Positions 1 through 7,412 of a DNA stretch of 18,270 nucleotides are shown in pieces. The notes under the pieces are model-generated. The model had not been told where the DNA came from. It did not search any database and saw only the letters and a list, made by a program, of their open reading frames with translations. The stretch spans positions 1 to 18,270 of the forward strand of contig JAZRUY010000210.1 in the NCBI GenBank assembly GCA_045598845.1. The letters are read 5' to 3'. The position numbers were made by a program, and so were the translations under genes. Source of the stretch: JAZRUY01 sp045598845 (GTDB taxonomy: Bacteria > Verrucomicrobiota > Lentisphaeria > Victivallales > Victivallaceae). Position 1 is the stretch's first letter; every line of letters begins with the position of its first letter.

Positions 1-154
1 CGCTCCAGCCGCCGCCGACATTTATACATTCGGCAACCGCGGCGATACCGGCATTGCCTGGTACGCAGAAAAGACGCTCCACCTGAGCGCTTTGGCGCAA
101 TTTCCAGCACAGCGCATGCTCCCGCCCGCCAGAACCGATCACCAGTACATTCAT
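1..154 (-). CDS. purD: Phosphoribosylamine-glycine ligase (GARS), N-terminal fragment
   Basis: PurD catalyses the second step of de novo purine synthesis, joining phosphoribosylamine and glycine with ATP in the cytoplasm. Only the first 51 codons lie in the window; the rest runs off the left edge. The visible N-terminus begins MNVLVIGSGGREHALCWKL, which is the hallmark PurD start (a nucleotide-binding-like beta-strand, GSGGREHA loop and helix), followed by a CVPGNAGIA segment, also typical of the family. The ATG at 154 is preceded by a good ribosome binding site (AGGAG, about 7 bases upstream, near 162-168). The gene is divergent from the release-factor-like gene. I could not assign a convincing promoter to it. 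Identification is confident from the first 40 residues; whether the rest of the gene is intact cannot be seen. Confidence 0.9.
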   Translation of the reverse strand, partial: MNVLVIGSGGREHALCWKLRQSAQVERLFCVPGNAGIAAVAECINVGGGWS

Positions 155-205
155 TTTAATATCTCCTCTACTATAAAAACAATGCGCAATCAGGAAACGG
201 AATAC

Positions 206-234
206 TTGCAATCCGGTTTTACGCACGATATAAT
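206..234 (+). promoter_or_regulatory. Sigma70-type promoter for the release-factor-like gene
   Basis: A -35 box TTGCAA (206-211) and a perfect -10 box TATAAT (229-234) are separated by exactly 17 bases. This predicts a start near 241 and a leader of about 64 bases before the gene at 305. It lies in the divergent region with purD. Confidence 0.75.
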
Positions 235-304
235 TCAGTACCTGACCCCAGCGACTCAACTGTAAAAACATAATACCGGTTAAACAAAAATAAAAGTACG
301 GCGA

Positions 305-784
305 ATGGAAAATCGCGACGAAATACTGGCTCTTGACGATGCGGCGCTGGCGGAACGGTGCCGGATAGAAACCTTTATGGGCAGCGGAGCCGGCGGACAG
401 CACCGTAACCGCAATTCCACCGCGGTACGGGCGGTACTGACCGGAACGGAATACCGGGCGGAAGACTGCACGGAACGGTCACAGGCGCGCAACCGGACCA
501 ACGCGCTGCGTAAATTACGGATGAAAATCGCCTGCGGAGAGCGGCGGGCGGTGCGGGAAAAGCCGATCCGCAAGGAATGTTCCCCGGACAGCCCGTATTA
601 TCCGGTTTACACGGCGCTGACCCTCGATATGCTCTATGCCTGCGGATGGGATTACCGCGCAGCGGCGGAGCAACTCGGGCTCACCCCGTCCGGACTGCTG
701 AAAATCCTTCGCCGCGACCCGGAAATATGGATGACGGTGAACCGCAACCGGCAGACAGCGGGACTGCGGGCGCTGACCTGCTGA
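305..784 (+). CDS. Peptide chain release factor-like protein (RF-1 GGQ domain) with HTH-like C-terminus
   Basis: 159 residues. The N-terminal half is a class I release-factor catalytic domain (RF-1 family): GSGAGGQHRNRNSTAVR carries the universally conserved GGQ (residues 30-32) that triggers peptidyl-tRNA hydrolysis, and a following CTERSQARNRTNALRKLR segment matches the conserved RSQxxN...A...L motif. There is no codon-recognition domain, so it is not RF1 or RF2; like ArfB/YaeJ or RF-like orphan proteins it may act on stalled ribosomes. Unlike ArfB, the C-terminus is not a plain basic tail: roughly residues 108-150 read as helices with AAEQLGLTPSGLLKILRRDP, resembling a helix-turn-helix. 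The start is the first ATG; its ribosome binding site is weak. A consensus promoter lies 71 bases upstream. Domain assignment is firm; the cellular role is inference. Confidence 0.85.
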   Translation: MENRDEILALDDAALAERCRIETFMGSGAGGQHRNRNSTAVRAVLTGTEYRAEDCTERSQARNRTNALRKLRMKIACGERRAVREKPIRKECSPDSPYYPVYTALTLDMLYACGWDYRAAAEQLGLTPSGLLKILRRDPEIWMTVNRNRQTAGLRALTC

Positions 785-788
785 CGGG

Positions 789-817
789 TTGCGGAAAGAC
801 ACCCAGGATGTTATATT
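789..817 (+). promoter_or_regulatory. Sigma70-type promoter for serC
   Basis: TTGCGG (789-794), a 17-base spacer and TATATT (812-817). It lies 64 bases upstream of the serC start, immediately after the release-factor-like gene ends, so serC probably does not depend on readthrough. Confidence 0.65.
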
Positions 818-880
818 AGTAATTCCTTAAAAAAACAAAAAGACAACCAACGGTGCCTAAAAAAAGCAAGGAGCGCAATC

Positions 881-1963
881 ATGGCTATCTACAATTTCGC
901 GGCCGGTCCGGCAATGCTGCCCAAACAGGTCATCCTTAAAGCCCAGGCTGAATTCAACAACTACCAGGAGAGCGGCAGCAGCATCATGGAACTGTCGCAC
1001 CGCGGAAAATATTTCAAGCCGGTCTGCGATCACGCGGTGGCCAATCTGCGCGAACTGCTGAATATTTCCGATGATTACGCGGTGTTGTTCATTCAGGGCG
1101 GAGCAAGCATGCAGTTCGCCATGCTGGCGATGAATCTGCTCAACGGAGGCACCGCCGACTATGCCGATACCGGGGTATGGAGCAACAAAGCGGCCAAGGA
1201 AGCGGCCATGTTCGGACAAGTAAACATCACGGCATCCAGCCGGGAAAGCAAATACGATCACATCCCGGCGGAATCCGAATGGAAGCGCACCACGGGCGCG
1301 GCATATCTGCATATAACCAGCAACAATACCGTCGCCGGAACCCAATACCATATTCTGCCCAAGCCGTCCGCCGGCGTGCCGATGATCGCGGATATGTCCA
1401 GCGATATCGGCTCCCGCCAGTTCGACATCAACGATTTCGGCATGATCTACGCCGGCGCCCAGAAGAACCTCGGTCCGTCCGGCATGGCGGTGGTGGTCAT
1501 CCGCAAGGATCTCGCCGCCCGTACCGACAACAGCAAGGTGCCGACCATGCTGCGCTACAGCACCTACATCGAGAACGATTCGATGTTCAATACCCCTCCG
1601 ACCTTCGCCATCTACATGCTCTCTCTGGTGACGGATTACATGAAAGAACAGGGCGGAGTAAAGGCATTGGAGCAGATCAACAACCATAAGGCGGCCATGC
1701 TGTACAACTTCCTCGACAACTCGTCTTTCTTCCGCAGCACTGTGGCAAAAGCGGACCGTTCGCGGATGAATGTGGTATTCCGCACGCCTTCGGATGAACT
1801 CGATGCCGAATTCGTGAAAGAAGCCACGGCCAACGGGCTGACAGACCTCAAAGGGCACCGTCTGGTAGGCGGATGCCGGGCCAGCATCTACAATGCGATG
1901 CCGGTGGAGGGTGTTGATGCCCTGATCGAGTTCATGAAGAAATTCGAACTCGCCCACAAATAA
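881..1963 (+). CDS. serC: Phosphoserine aminotransferase
   Basis: 360 residues, the usual SerC length. It is a PLP-dependent class V aminotransferase converting 3-phosphohydroxypyruvate and glutamate to O-phosphoserine in serine synthesis, and the equivalent step in pyridoxal phosphate synthesis in some bacteria. The N-terminus YNFAAGPAMLPKQV is the family signature; ELSHRGK (about 37-43), IQGGASMQF (71-79), the PLP-contacting DMSSDI (171-176) and the Schiff-base lysine in AGAQKNLGPSG (K195) are all in place. The C-terminus has the expected GLTDLKGHRLVGGCRASIYNA substrate-binding segment. The ATG at 881 has an ideal AAGGAG seven bases upstream (868-873). It has its own promoter and a probable terminator after it, so it seems monocistronic. 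No serA is in the window; the HAD phosphatase further on resembles SerB-type enzymes but is not linked to it. Confidence 0.97.
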   Translation: MAIYNFAAGPAMLPKQVILKAQAEFNNYQESGSSIMELSHRGKYFKPVCDHAVANLRELLNISDDYAVLFIQGGASMQFAMLAMNLLNGGTADYADTGVWSNKAAKEAAMFGQVNITASSRESKYDHIPAESEWKRTTGAAYLHITSNNTVAGTQYHILPKPSAGVPMIADMSSDIGSRQFDINDFGMIYAGAQKNLGPSGMAVVVIRKDLAARTDNSKVPTMLRYSTYIENDSMFNTPPTFAIYMLSLVTDYMKEQGGVKALEQINNHKAAMLYNFLDNSSFFRSTVAKADRSRMNVVFRTPSDELDAEFVKEATANGLTDLKGHRLVGGCRASIYNAMPVEGVDALIEFMKKFELAHK

Positions 1964-1975
1964 GCGAACGATATG

Positions 1976-2004
1976 CCGGCCGCCCCGGCGGCCGGGCCGT
2001 TTTT
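1976..2004 (+). terminator. Probable intrinsic terminator after serC
   Basis: A very GC-rich perfect inverted repeat, CCGGCCGCC (1976-1984) and GGCGGCCGG (1987-1995), is followed after GCCG by five T residues (2000-2004). The four-base gap before the T run makes it slightly non-canonical; alternative pairings could bring the stem closer. Confidence 0.5.
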
Positions 2005-2041
2005 AATCTTAAACAAACTCCGAATCAGAAAGGCAACCCCG

Positions 2042-2551
2042 ATGAAAAAAATCATGCTCGCTCTGATCGCCGCCGCAGGATTGGCGCTGCCCGCTTTTTC
2101 CGCCGGGCTGTACAACAATGTTCCCGGAGCGGAAGCGGCCTGGACACCGTTTGATTTCGCGCTGGTCTGGCCGCTGCAGATATTCAACTACGATGTGCCG
2201 CTGAAAGGCCTCAATCTGGCAGTGCTGGGAGGAATTCATCAGGAGATGACGGGAGTTTCACTGAGCGGAGTTCAAATTTCCGGAAAAACAACCGGACTTA
2301 CCGCAGCCACTCTGGTGGTATCGGCTGACGACATCGCCGGACTGGCAATAGCGCCGGTAACGCTGTCTTCCTTCAACCGCGGATTGTGTTTCGGCGGTGT
2401 AAATGTATCGTACCCCAGCAAGATGCGCTCAAAAGGCGGCTTGCAGATAGGCGCGGTCAACTATGCCGAGAACGGAATGCAGATCGGGGTGGTGAACTAC
2501 AACCGTAATTCGGTAGTGCCGTGGATGATGTTTTTCAATTACAGCGAGTAA
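2042..2551 (+). CDS. Small secreted protein with GLQIG/VNY repeats (LA_2272-like)
   Basis: 169 residues starting at MKKIMLALIAAAGLALPAFS, a clear Sec signal peptide with likely cleavage after AFSA, so the mature protein is exported to the periplasm or outer surface. No lipobox cysteine is seen. The C-terminal part carries two near-repeats, GGLQIGAVNYAENG and MQIGVVNYNRNS (about 133-157), and ends in an aromatic stretch WMMFFNYSE. Repeats of the type GxQIGxVNY(N) are known from LA_2272-family surface proteins, where they are thought to form beta-strands; the assignment here is by motif resemblance only. The start at 2042 is preferred over an upstream ATG at 1973 because only the 2042 start gives a signal peptide, and the upstream part would span the terminator. 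AGAAAGG lies about 10 bases upstream. Function unknown. Confidence 0.75.
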   Translation: MKKIMLALIAAAGLALPAFSAGLYNNVPGAEAAWTPFDFALVWPLQIFNYDVPLKGLNLAVLGGIHQEMTGVSLSGVQISGKTTGLTAATLVVSADDIAGLAIAPVTLSSFNRGLCFGGVNVSYPSKMRSKGGLQIGAVNYAENGMQIGVVNYNRNSVVPWMMFFNYSE

Positions 2552-2572
2552 TTCAGCAGAAAAAAAACAAAC

Positions 2573-2599
2573 AAAACGCAGAGAAATCTGCGTTTTTTT
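2573..2599. terminator. Bidirectional terminator between convergent genes
   Basis: A perfect 10-bp stem AAAACGCAGA / TCTGCGTTTT with a GAAA loop. A run of seven T follows on the plus strand (2593-2599), and an A-rich run precedes it (2561-2576), which reads as T-rich on the minus strand. It sits exactly between the stop codons of the converging genes at 2551 and 2602. Confidence 0.9.
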
Positions 2600-2601
2600 A
2601 T

Positions 2602-4416
2602 TCAGAAATTTTCCACATCGCGGAGCGCCCTCCGGTATTTGGAAAAAATACGTGGCTGGGAAACAAAACCGAGGAACACATTGCCGGCATCGCACACCGG
2701 CAGATGTTTCAAATTGTATTGTTCCGCCGCCCACATCGCCCTGGCCAGATCATCATCGGGAGAAATAACTCCCGCCGGCGACTCCATCAAATCAAGCACC
2801 AGCAGCAGACTGTACACTTCCGGATCCAGCATCACGGACAGAACTTTTTCAAGATGCACGATTCCAAGCAGACGGCGCCGCTCATCCAGCACGGGAAAAA
2901 CCGTATCGGATGGCGAGGCGCTGACCAGGGAAGATAATTCGCTGAGCGGAGTATCAACCCGGAGAGGATGATACCCAGTATCCAGATTCAGACGCACCGG
3001 AACTCCCTGTAAAACACTCATATCACGGGCATCGCTCAACAGACCGTTTTCTATCAATGCCTTGCGATAGATGGAATTAGGTTCGAGCCGGCGGGCCACG
3101 AAAAACGCCACCGATGAACCGATCATAAGGGGCACCAACAGCATATAGCCGCCGGTGATCTCCGCAATCAGGAAGATACCGGTAAGCGGTGCCCGCATCA
3201 CCGCGGTAAAAACCCCGCACATGCCGACCGCCACAAAATTGAACTCCTGCAACTGCACGAAACCGGTCAAATTAACTAATCCGGCGAAAATATATCCGGT
3301 AAAGGCTCCGATGAACATCGACGGGGCGAAAATACCTCCGTCACCACCTGATTCCACTGTCAATACCGTAGCGACGGTTTTAAGCAGAACCGCGGCGGCC
3401 AGCATAACAGCAAAAAGCAAGGCGGGAGGAAGTTTCCCCAGCGGCGACAACGGGGCCGAGGACAAAGCGGCGGTATCACCTGTGAACAGCATACCGATAC
3501 TGCCATATCCCTGACCGTACAGAACCGGGAACAACCAAAGCAGCAGACAAAGCGCAAAACCTCCGCAAAAAAGCCGGGGTACCGGAGAACGGAAACGGCT
3601 TTTAAGCCAACCGGCGGCGGCATAGGAGCAACGGATAACATAAACACCGACCGCGGCACAGAACACCCCCAGCAGAAAATACAGCGGAATGGCGCTGTAC
3701 TGCCAGTCGGAAATCCGCACGGTAAACAAATCCGCATCGTGAGTAAGCGCCCGGGAAACAACCGCGGCCGACGCGCTGGACAACAGCATGGGAATCAATG
3801 CCGAAATGCTGAATTCAGGCAGTAAGACCTCGGCGGCGAACAGAACCCCGGCCACCGGGCCGCGGAAGATAGCCGCAATAGCGGCGGCGGCGCCGCAGCC
3901 CAGTAATACAGGCCGGCGGGAACGAGTCTCGCCGGACAGGCTCGCGCCGGCATTGCCGATCGCGGCTCCGGCCAGCACACCGGGAGCCTCCATTCCGGCG
4001 GAACCGCCCAATCCGACCGAAAGCGCTGCGGAGAGCAGATGGCTGACACATTCACGATAAGGAATGTTGGTCCGCTTGCGGCTGATAGAGAGAATCAGAG
4101 GACTCAGGCTCTTGGCGTAAAAAGCGTTACCCAGAAAGCGCTGCACCAGATTACTGGAAACAAGGCCGAGCAGCGGCAGCAGCAACACCGGCACCGCGTA
4201 AAAAAATCCCGCTCCTGAAGCATAAGAATATGCGGCGGAACACCAACAGGAAAGTTTGCTCACGGCATAATGGGCGCCGCCGGTCACCAGTGCGGTAACG
4301 ACACCGATACAGACCCCCAGCAAAGCGGTAAAACAATTTTCCCCCAGACGGCCGCGGACGCACTCCGCTGAACGCAGCACCACACGGCGATGAAAACCGA
4401 TGATAAACTTTTTCAC
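2602..4416 (-). CDS. CLC-family chloride channel/transporter with C-terminal CBS pair
   Basis: 604 residues: a CLC membrane domain (about 20-445) and two CBS domains (about 470-604), which usually regulate gating through nucleotides. Family motifs: GGSAGMEAPGVLAG (137-150) in place of the common GREGP, retaining the gating glutamate (E143); FRGPVAGVLFAAEV (184-197); ESGGDGGIFAPSMFIGA (355-371). The position matching the internal proton glutamate of E. coli ClC-ec1 (E203) is valine here (V197), and the usual GSGIPE-type selectivity segment reads AKSLSPLILS (101-110). These features resemble the GAEAP-type CLC branch found in Bacteroidetes, and loss of the internal glutamate argues for channel-like rather than coupled H+/Cl- antiport behaviour; that is inference. 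The GTG start overlaps the DUF2062 stop as GTGA, so the two are translationally coupled. Confidence 0.92.
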   Translation of the reverse strand: MKKFIIGFHRRVVLRSAECVRGRLGENCFTALLGVCIGVVTALVTGGAHYAVSKLSCWCSAAYSYASGAGFFYAVPVLLLPLLGLVSSNLVQRFLGNAFYAKSLSPLILSISRKRTNIPYRECVSHLLSAALSVGLGGSAGMEAPGVLAGAAIGNAGASLSGETRSRRPVLLGCGAAAAIAAIFRGPVAGVLFAAEVLLPEFSISALIPMLLSSASAAVVSRALTHDADLFTVRISDWQYSAIPLYFLLGVFCAAVGVYVIRCSYAAAGWLKSRFRSPVPRLFCGGFALCLLLWLFPVLYGQGYGSIGMLFTGDTAALSSAPLSPLGKLPPALLFAVMLAAAVLLKTVATVLTVESGGDGGIFAPSMFIGAFTGYIFAGLVNLTGFVQLQEFNFVAVGMCGVFTAVMRAPLTGIFLIAEITGGYMLLVPLMIGSSVAFFVARRLEPNSIYRKALIENGLLSDARDMSVLQGVPVRLNLDTGYHPLRVDTPLSELSSLVSASPSDTVFPVLDERRRLLGIVHLEKVLSVMLDPEVYSLLLVLDLMESPAGVISPDDDLARAMWAAEQYNLKHLPVCDAGNVFLGFVSQPRIFSKYRRALRDVENF

Positions 4417-4973
4417 TTGAACTGCCCGGCCGATTCAGCCCGGCGGATCCGCCGGCGCTCCTGCCGTTTTTCAATCAGCCGGCGGTAAGCGGTTACCAGA
4501 CGGAATACCGTGAAATAAGTAACGGGAGTCAAAAAAAGAGCCATCACCGCGCCGCCGACGAAAAAAGCGGAGATCAGCGGCAACCCGAGATGGGAAATAC
4601 CGTGCCATAATCCGGCGAAATAACCGGTAAAGGCATTTCCCGATGAAACGGCACCGGCATCGGAATTACCGGCGAAAGCCAGCGCGGCGGAAGCCACAGT
4701 GTCGGCTGACAACGGGTGACCGAGCAGCAGATTGCCCAGCCAGCACTGAAACGGATAAATGAAAATCACCGTCAGCGGATTGGTTATCATAGTACCGATG
4801 ACGGCGCCGATTTTAGAAACACGCATGAGAAAAGAAAGCGGGACCGATATCATAAGCTGAAATGAAACCGGAATAACCGTGCCGATGCAGACACCCAGCG
4901 CCCAGCCGCCGGCGATGTACTGCGGGGAGCCTTTCTCCCGGACCATTTTCAAATATACCGATTTTAATTTCAT
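4413..4973 (-). CDS. DUF2062 integral membrane protein
   Basis: 186 residues. The segment SPQYIAGGWALGVCIGTVIP...QLMISVPLSFLMRVSKIGAVIGTMITNPLTVIFIY is typical of DUF2062, whose signature is a GxxxGxxP-type first membrane helix followed by a TNPLT motif. Further membrane helices occur near residues 130-165, and a basic tail ends the protein. DUF2062 has no established biochemical function; members often sit beside lipid or surface-polysaccharide genes. I chose ATG 4973 over a TTG at 5003 because the promoter at 5016-5044 would start transcription near 5009, leaving almost no leader for the TTG. The stop overlaps the GTG of the CLC gene by four bases, suggesting a coupled pair of membrane proteins. 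Confidence 0.85.
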   Translation of the reverse strand: MKLKSVYLKMVREKGSPQYIAGGWALGVCIGTVIPVSFQLMISVPLSFLMRVSKIGAVIGTMITNPLTVIFIYPFQCWLGNLLLGHPLSADTVASAALAFAGNSDAGAVSSGNAFTGYFAGLWHGISHLGLPLISAFFVGGAVMALFLTPVTYFTVFRLVTAYRRLIEKRQERRRIRRAESAGQFK

Positions 4974-5015
4974 GCCGAACCCGATTCCAGCCGCCGGATA
5001 CAAATTAGCGTTAGT

Positions 5016-5044
5016 AATATAATCACGCGGAAAAAGAAATACAA
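5016..5044 (-). promoter_or_regulatory. Sigma70-type promoter for the DUF2062-CLC pair
   Basis: On the minus strand TTGTAT (5039-5044), a 17-base spacer and TATATT (5016-5021). The predicted transcript starts about 36 bases before the ATG at 4973. It lies just downstream of the permease stop codon, making the pair independent of the permease gene. Confidence 0.6.
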
Positions 5045-5054
5045 CCGCCGGTCA

Positions 5055-6182
5055 TCAGCAATCCGGCCCTGAAACAGACCGGCGCGCGCCCTCGCCGGTG
5101 AGATTGAAACTCAATACGGCGATGAAAAGCGCCAATCCGGGAAACATGGTAAGATGCCAGTACCCCAGCGGATCATCGCAAGCCTCGCGCAGGATACCGC
5201 CCCAGCTGGCGGCGGGAGGCTGCACCCCGAAACCGAGAAAAGACAATCCGCTCTCCGCCAGCATGGCGCCGGCAATGCAGAAAGGCAGTGAAGTCAGCAC
5301 CGGGGCAATGATATTCGGAAGCAGGTGCACGAACAGAATACGGTGAACCGGCATACCGGCGGCCTCGCAACTGCGGATGTACGGCAGCGGACTCTGTTTC
5401 AGGGTTTCCCCGCGGGCGAGAAACGCGGTGCCCAGCCAGCCGGTCAGCGCAAGTACCCCGGTAACCACCGCCGCAGACTGCTCGAACCGGCGGTCGCGCA
5501 GCATGGACATCACAATCAGCAGCAGAAGAAAAGTCGGGAAACACAGCAGAATTTCAATCATACGCATAATAACCAGATCAAACCAGCCGCGGAAATAACC
5601 GGCCGCCAGTCCGGCCGCAGTGCCGATGACCAATGCCAGCAATGCGGAAACCACTCCGACCGCAAGGGAGTTACGGGCCCCGTACAGCATCCTCGCCGCC
5701 ACATCCCGCCCGATGCCGTCGGTACCCAGCCAATGGGCGCGGCAGGGCGGCAGATACGGAGCGGAAACGCTTTCAAAGGGACCGTACGCTATCGGGGCGC
5801 GGACCGCATGGGTTCCGGAAGGCAGGGAACGCCAGTCGGCACGCTCCATCACCGGACGCACCAGAAAGAAAGGCAGAAGCAACAGCAAAGCCGCTACGGC
5901 CAAAATCAACCGTTTCCAAACCGGGCGCAGACGCGGCAGCCGGAGCGCCAGCGCAACCGGGATTAAAAGCAGCAGCCAGTTGAATAACTGCTCCACCGTG
6001 CGTTCAGGAGAATCCGGAGCGAAAAAAGTGCGGATGAAAGGGAACGATATTCCGCCGCCGCCCCAGACCGCCAGCGGACGGCCGTTGGCGATAAAAGGGG
6101 CGAAAAGCGCCGGCAAAAGCAGCAAAGATATGCCGAACAGACCTGTTTTAGTACTTTTGCAACTGAAAAAACGCTTAAGCAT
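5055..6182 (-). CDS. OppC/DppC-type ABC transporter permease
   Basis: 375 residues, longer than the usual ~300 for OppC. The C-terminal half is a binding-protein-dependent transport permease domain: HWLGTDGIGRDVAARMLYGAR (149-170) is the classic OppC/DppC entry motif, and EAAGMPVHRILFVHLLPN (273-290) is the EAA loop that contacts the ATPase. It is followed by ESGLSFLGFGVQPPAASWGG, also characteristic. The N-terminal part has one membrane helix (14-33), a soluble stretch, and two extra hydrophobic helices (about 66-82 and 91-109), giving a longer periplasmic/membrane insertion than standard, somewhat like YejE. The ATG has GGAAGGAA directly upstream. It should import peptides or similar solutes with an OppB-type partner and two ATPases, but none of these is adjacent: a terminator lies upstream and a promoter for other genes downstream. 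Confidence 0.9.
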   Translation of the reverse strand: MLKRFFSCKSTKTGLFGISLLLLPALFAPFIANGRPLAVWGGGGISFPFIRTFFAPDSPERTVEQLFNWLLLLIPVALALRLPRLRPVWKRLILAVAALLLLLPFFLVRPVMERADWRSLPSGTHAVRAPIAYGPFESVSAPYLPPCRAHWLGTDGIGRDVAARMLYGARNSLAVGVVSALLALVIGTAAGLAAGYFRGWFDLVIMRMIEILLCFPTFLLLLIVMSMLRDRRFEQSAAVVTGVLALTGWLGTAFLARGETLKQSPLPYIRSCEAAGMPVHRILFVHLLPNIIAPVLTSLPFCIAGAMLAESGLSFLGFGVQPPAASWGGILREACDDPLGYWHLTMFPGLALFIAVLSFNLTGEGARRSVSGPDC

Positions 6183-6272
6183 TTCCTTCCCGCCGTTACT
6201 GATTAATACCGGGCAATAATGTAATACCGGGAAGATGTTTTATACAATCCGGCACCGGGGAAACGCGGCGAT

Positions 6273-6299
6273 AAAAAAAGCGGCGGGATTTCCCGCCGC
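6273..6299 (-). terminator. Strong intrinsic terminator after the pseudopilin gene
   Basis: Read on the minus strand, an 8-bp perfect stem GCGGCGGG/CCCGCCGC (arms 6280-6287 and 6292-6299) with a four-base loop is followed by seven T residues (6273-6279). It lies about 20 bases after the stop codon. Confidence 0.9.
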
Positions 6300-6320
6300 C
6301 GTGCCTGTGCGAAAAACGGA

Positions 6321-7241
6321 CTACGGAGTAGCGGAAGCCGGATGAGTACCCTGAACGAAACCCTTGCCCTTGTCGTTATAGCTGTCCAGCTGCGCATCGA
6401 TGATATCCTGCGCTTTAAGGGTGGTCACATGACCGTCAAGAAAGGCGACGTTCGCGCCGTTGTCGTGCCGCCGGGCGACCGCGACCCCGTCGGCGCCGTT
6501 GTCAGCATTGCCGCGGAACACGAAATACTCTTTGCCGAAGAAAGCGGAATTACTCTCACTGCCGCAGATGGAATCCGCCATCACCACGAATTTGGTCGGT
6601 TCCTCAACGGTGGTCATCTTGTATTTCAACCAGCCGGTCTTGGGATCGTCTGCCATGGCATAGGAGGAGATTCCGAAAGTACCGGACGGAACACCTTTCT
6701 GAACCACAACATCGTTCTGGATATTGCAGGCATCATCCGTTGCGTCATTAGCAGCCGCGACAGCGCCATTCAAGTAACGCATACCGTAAGCGGACTTGCC
6801 GAAATTATAGCCGGAGGAAGACGCCCCAGGGCACTGGGTGATTTCCGGCGTAAGCAACTTGCTGGCCAGCAAAAGACCGACCCATGTGCCTTTGTGAAAC
6901 GCCTTGCCGCCGTAATTGAACGAAGCGGCATTGTCCTTATTGGTATCACTGGAGTCACGATAGTCATCAGAATCAGCATTCAGAGAACCCCAGGCAACCG
7001 CGTTTTTATTGTTTTTATCCACACTGGCGGTACCGGTCTTGATATTGCTGACAAACATCCAGCCGTCATTGGCATCGGCATACTGAATCTGAGCGGTAAT
7101 GCACTGGCGCATATTGCTGCTGCATTTGGTGGTCAGACTTTTGGCCTTGGCGTTGCTCAGCACCGGCATCATCAGCGAAGCGAGGATGGCGATGATGGCG
7201 ATCACCACCAGCAATTCCACCAGAGTAAACTGTCTTTTCAT
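6321..7241 (-). CDS. Type II secretion-like pseudopilin with H-x9-DG motif
   Basis: 306 residues. The N-terminus MKRQFTLVELLVVIAIIAIL is a prepilin-type methylation/cleavage signal: short basic leader, hydrophobic helix and the conserved glutamate at +5 (E9, counting F5 as +1). The residue before the cleavage point is Q rather than the classical G. The rest is a soluble, small-residue-rich domain. Near the C-terminus HDNGANVAFLDG (259-270) fits the H-x9-DG motif of the abundant pseudopilin-like proteins of Lentisphaerota, Verrucomicrobia and Planctomycetes. Such proteins are anchored in the inner membrane and are present in many copies per genome; their exact role is unsettled. ATG 7241 has AGGAG nine bases upstream (7250-7254). 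It has a near-consensus promoter and a strong terminator, so it is monocistronic and probably well expressed. Confidence 0.9.
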   Translation of the reverse strand: MKRQFTLVELLVVIAIIAILASLMMPVLSNAKAKSLTTKCSSNMRQCITAQIQYADANDGWMFVSNIKTGTASVDKNNKNAVAWGSLNADSDDYRDSSDTNKDNAASFNYGGKAFHKGTWVGLLLASKLLTPEITQCPGASSSGYNFGKSAYGMRYLNGAVAAANDATDDACNIQNDVVVQKGVPSGTFGISSYAMADDPKTGWLKYKMTTVEEPTKFVVMADSICGSESNSAFFGKEYFVFRGNADNGADGVAVARRHDNGANVAFLDGHVTTLKAQDIIDAQLDSYNDKGKGFVQGTHPASATP

Positions 7242-7341
7242 CGGCTAAACTCCTATTTCTTGCCCCGGCAAGGCGGGGACGGTTATAATTGTTGTAACTG
7301 TCGCGAACATTCTTTCCAAGGCACACCATGTCCTATTGGAT

Positions 7342-7370
7342 ATTATGCCACGAAGGACGGCGAATGTCAA
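7342..7370 (-). promoter_or_regulatory. Near-consensus sigma70 promoter for the pseudopilin gene
   Basis: On the minus strand TTGACA (7365-7370, perfect -35), a 17-base spacer and CATAAT (7342-7347). The predicted leader is about 95 bases and contains a short hairpin CTTGCCGGGGCAAG just before the ribosome binding site. Confidence 0.8.
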
Positions 7371-7412
7371 GAGCAGAATGAGGTAAAAATACAGAAATAA
7401 AATGCAGACGCG

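Noticed and set aside
857..1957. A 366-codon open frame on the minus strand opposite serC.
   Set aside because: It mirrors the third-codon-position GC bias of serC; the translation is rich in H, R and G with no motif, and serC is certain.
5604..5970. Long overlapping frames opposite the ABC permease.
   Set aside because: The permease shows diagnostic OppC motifs throughout; the opposite frames have compositionally biased products without motifs.
6342..7400. A 352-codon plus-strand frame opposite the pseudopilin.
   Set aside because: It crosses the pseudopilin start and promoter; the prepilin signal, H-x9-DG motif, promoter and terminator all favour the minus strand.
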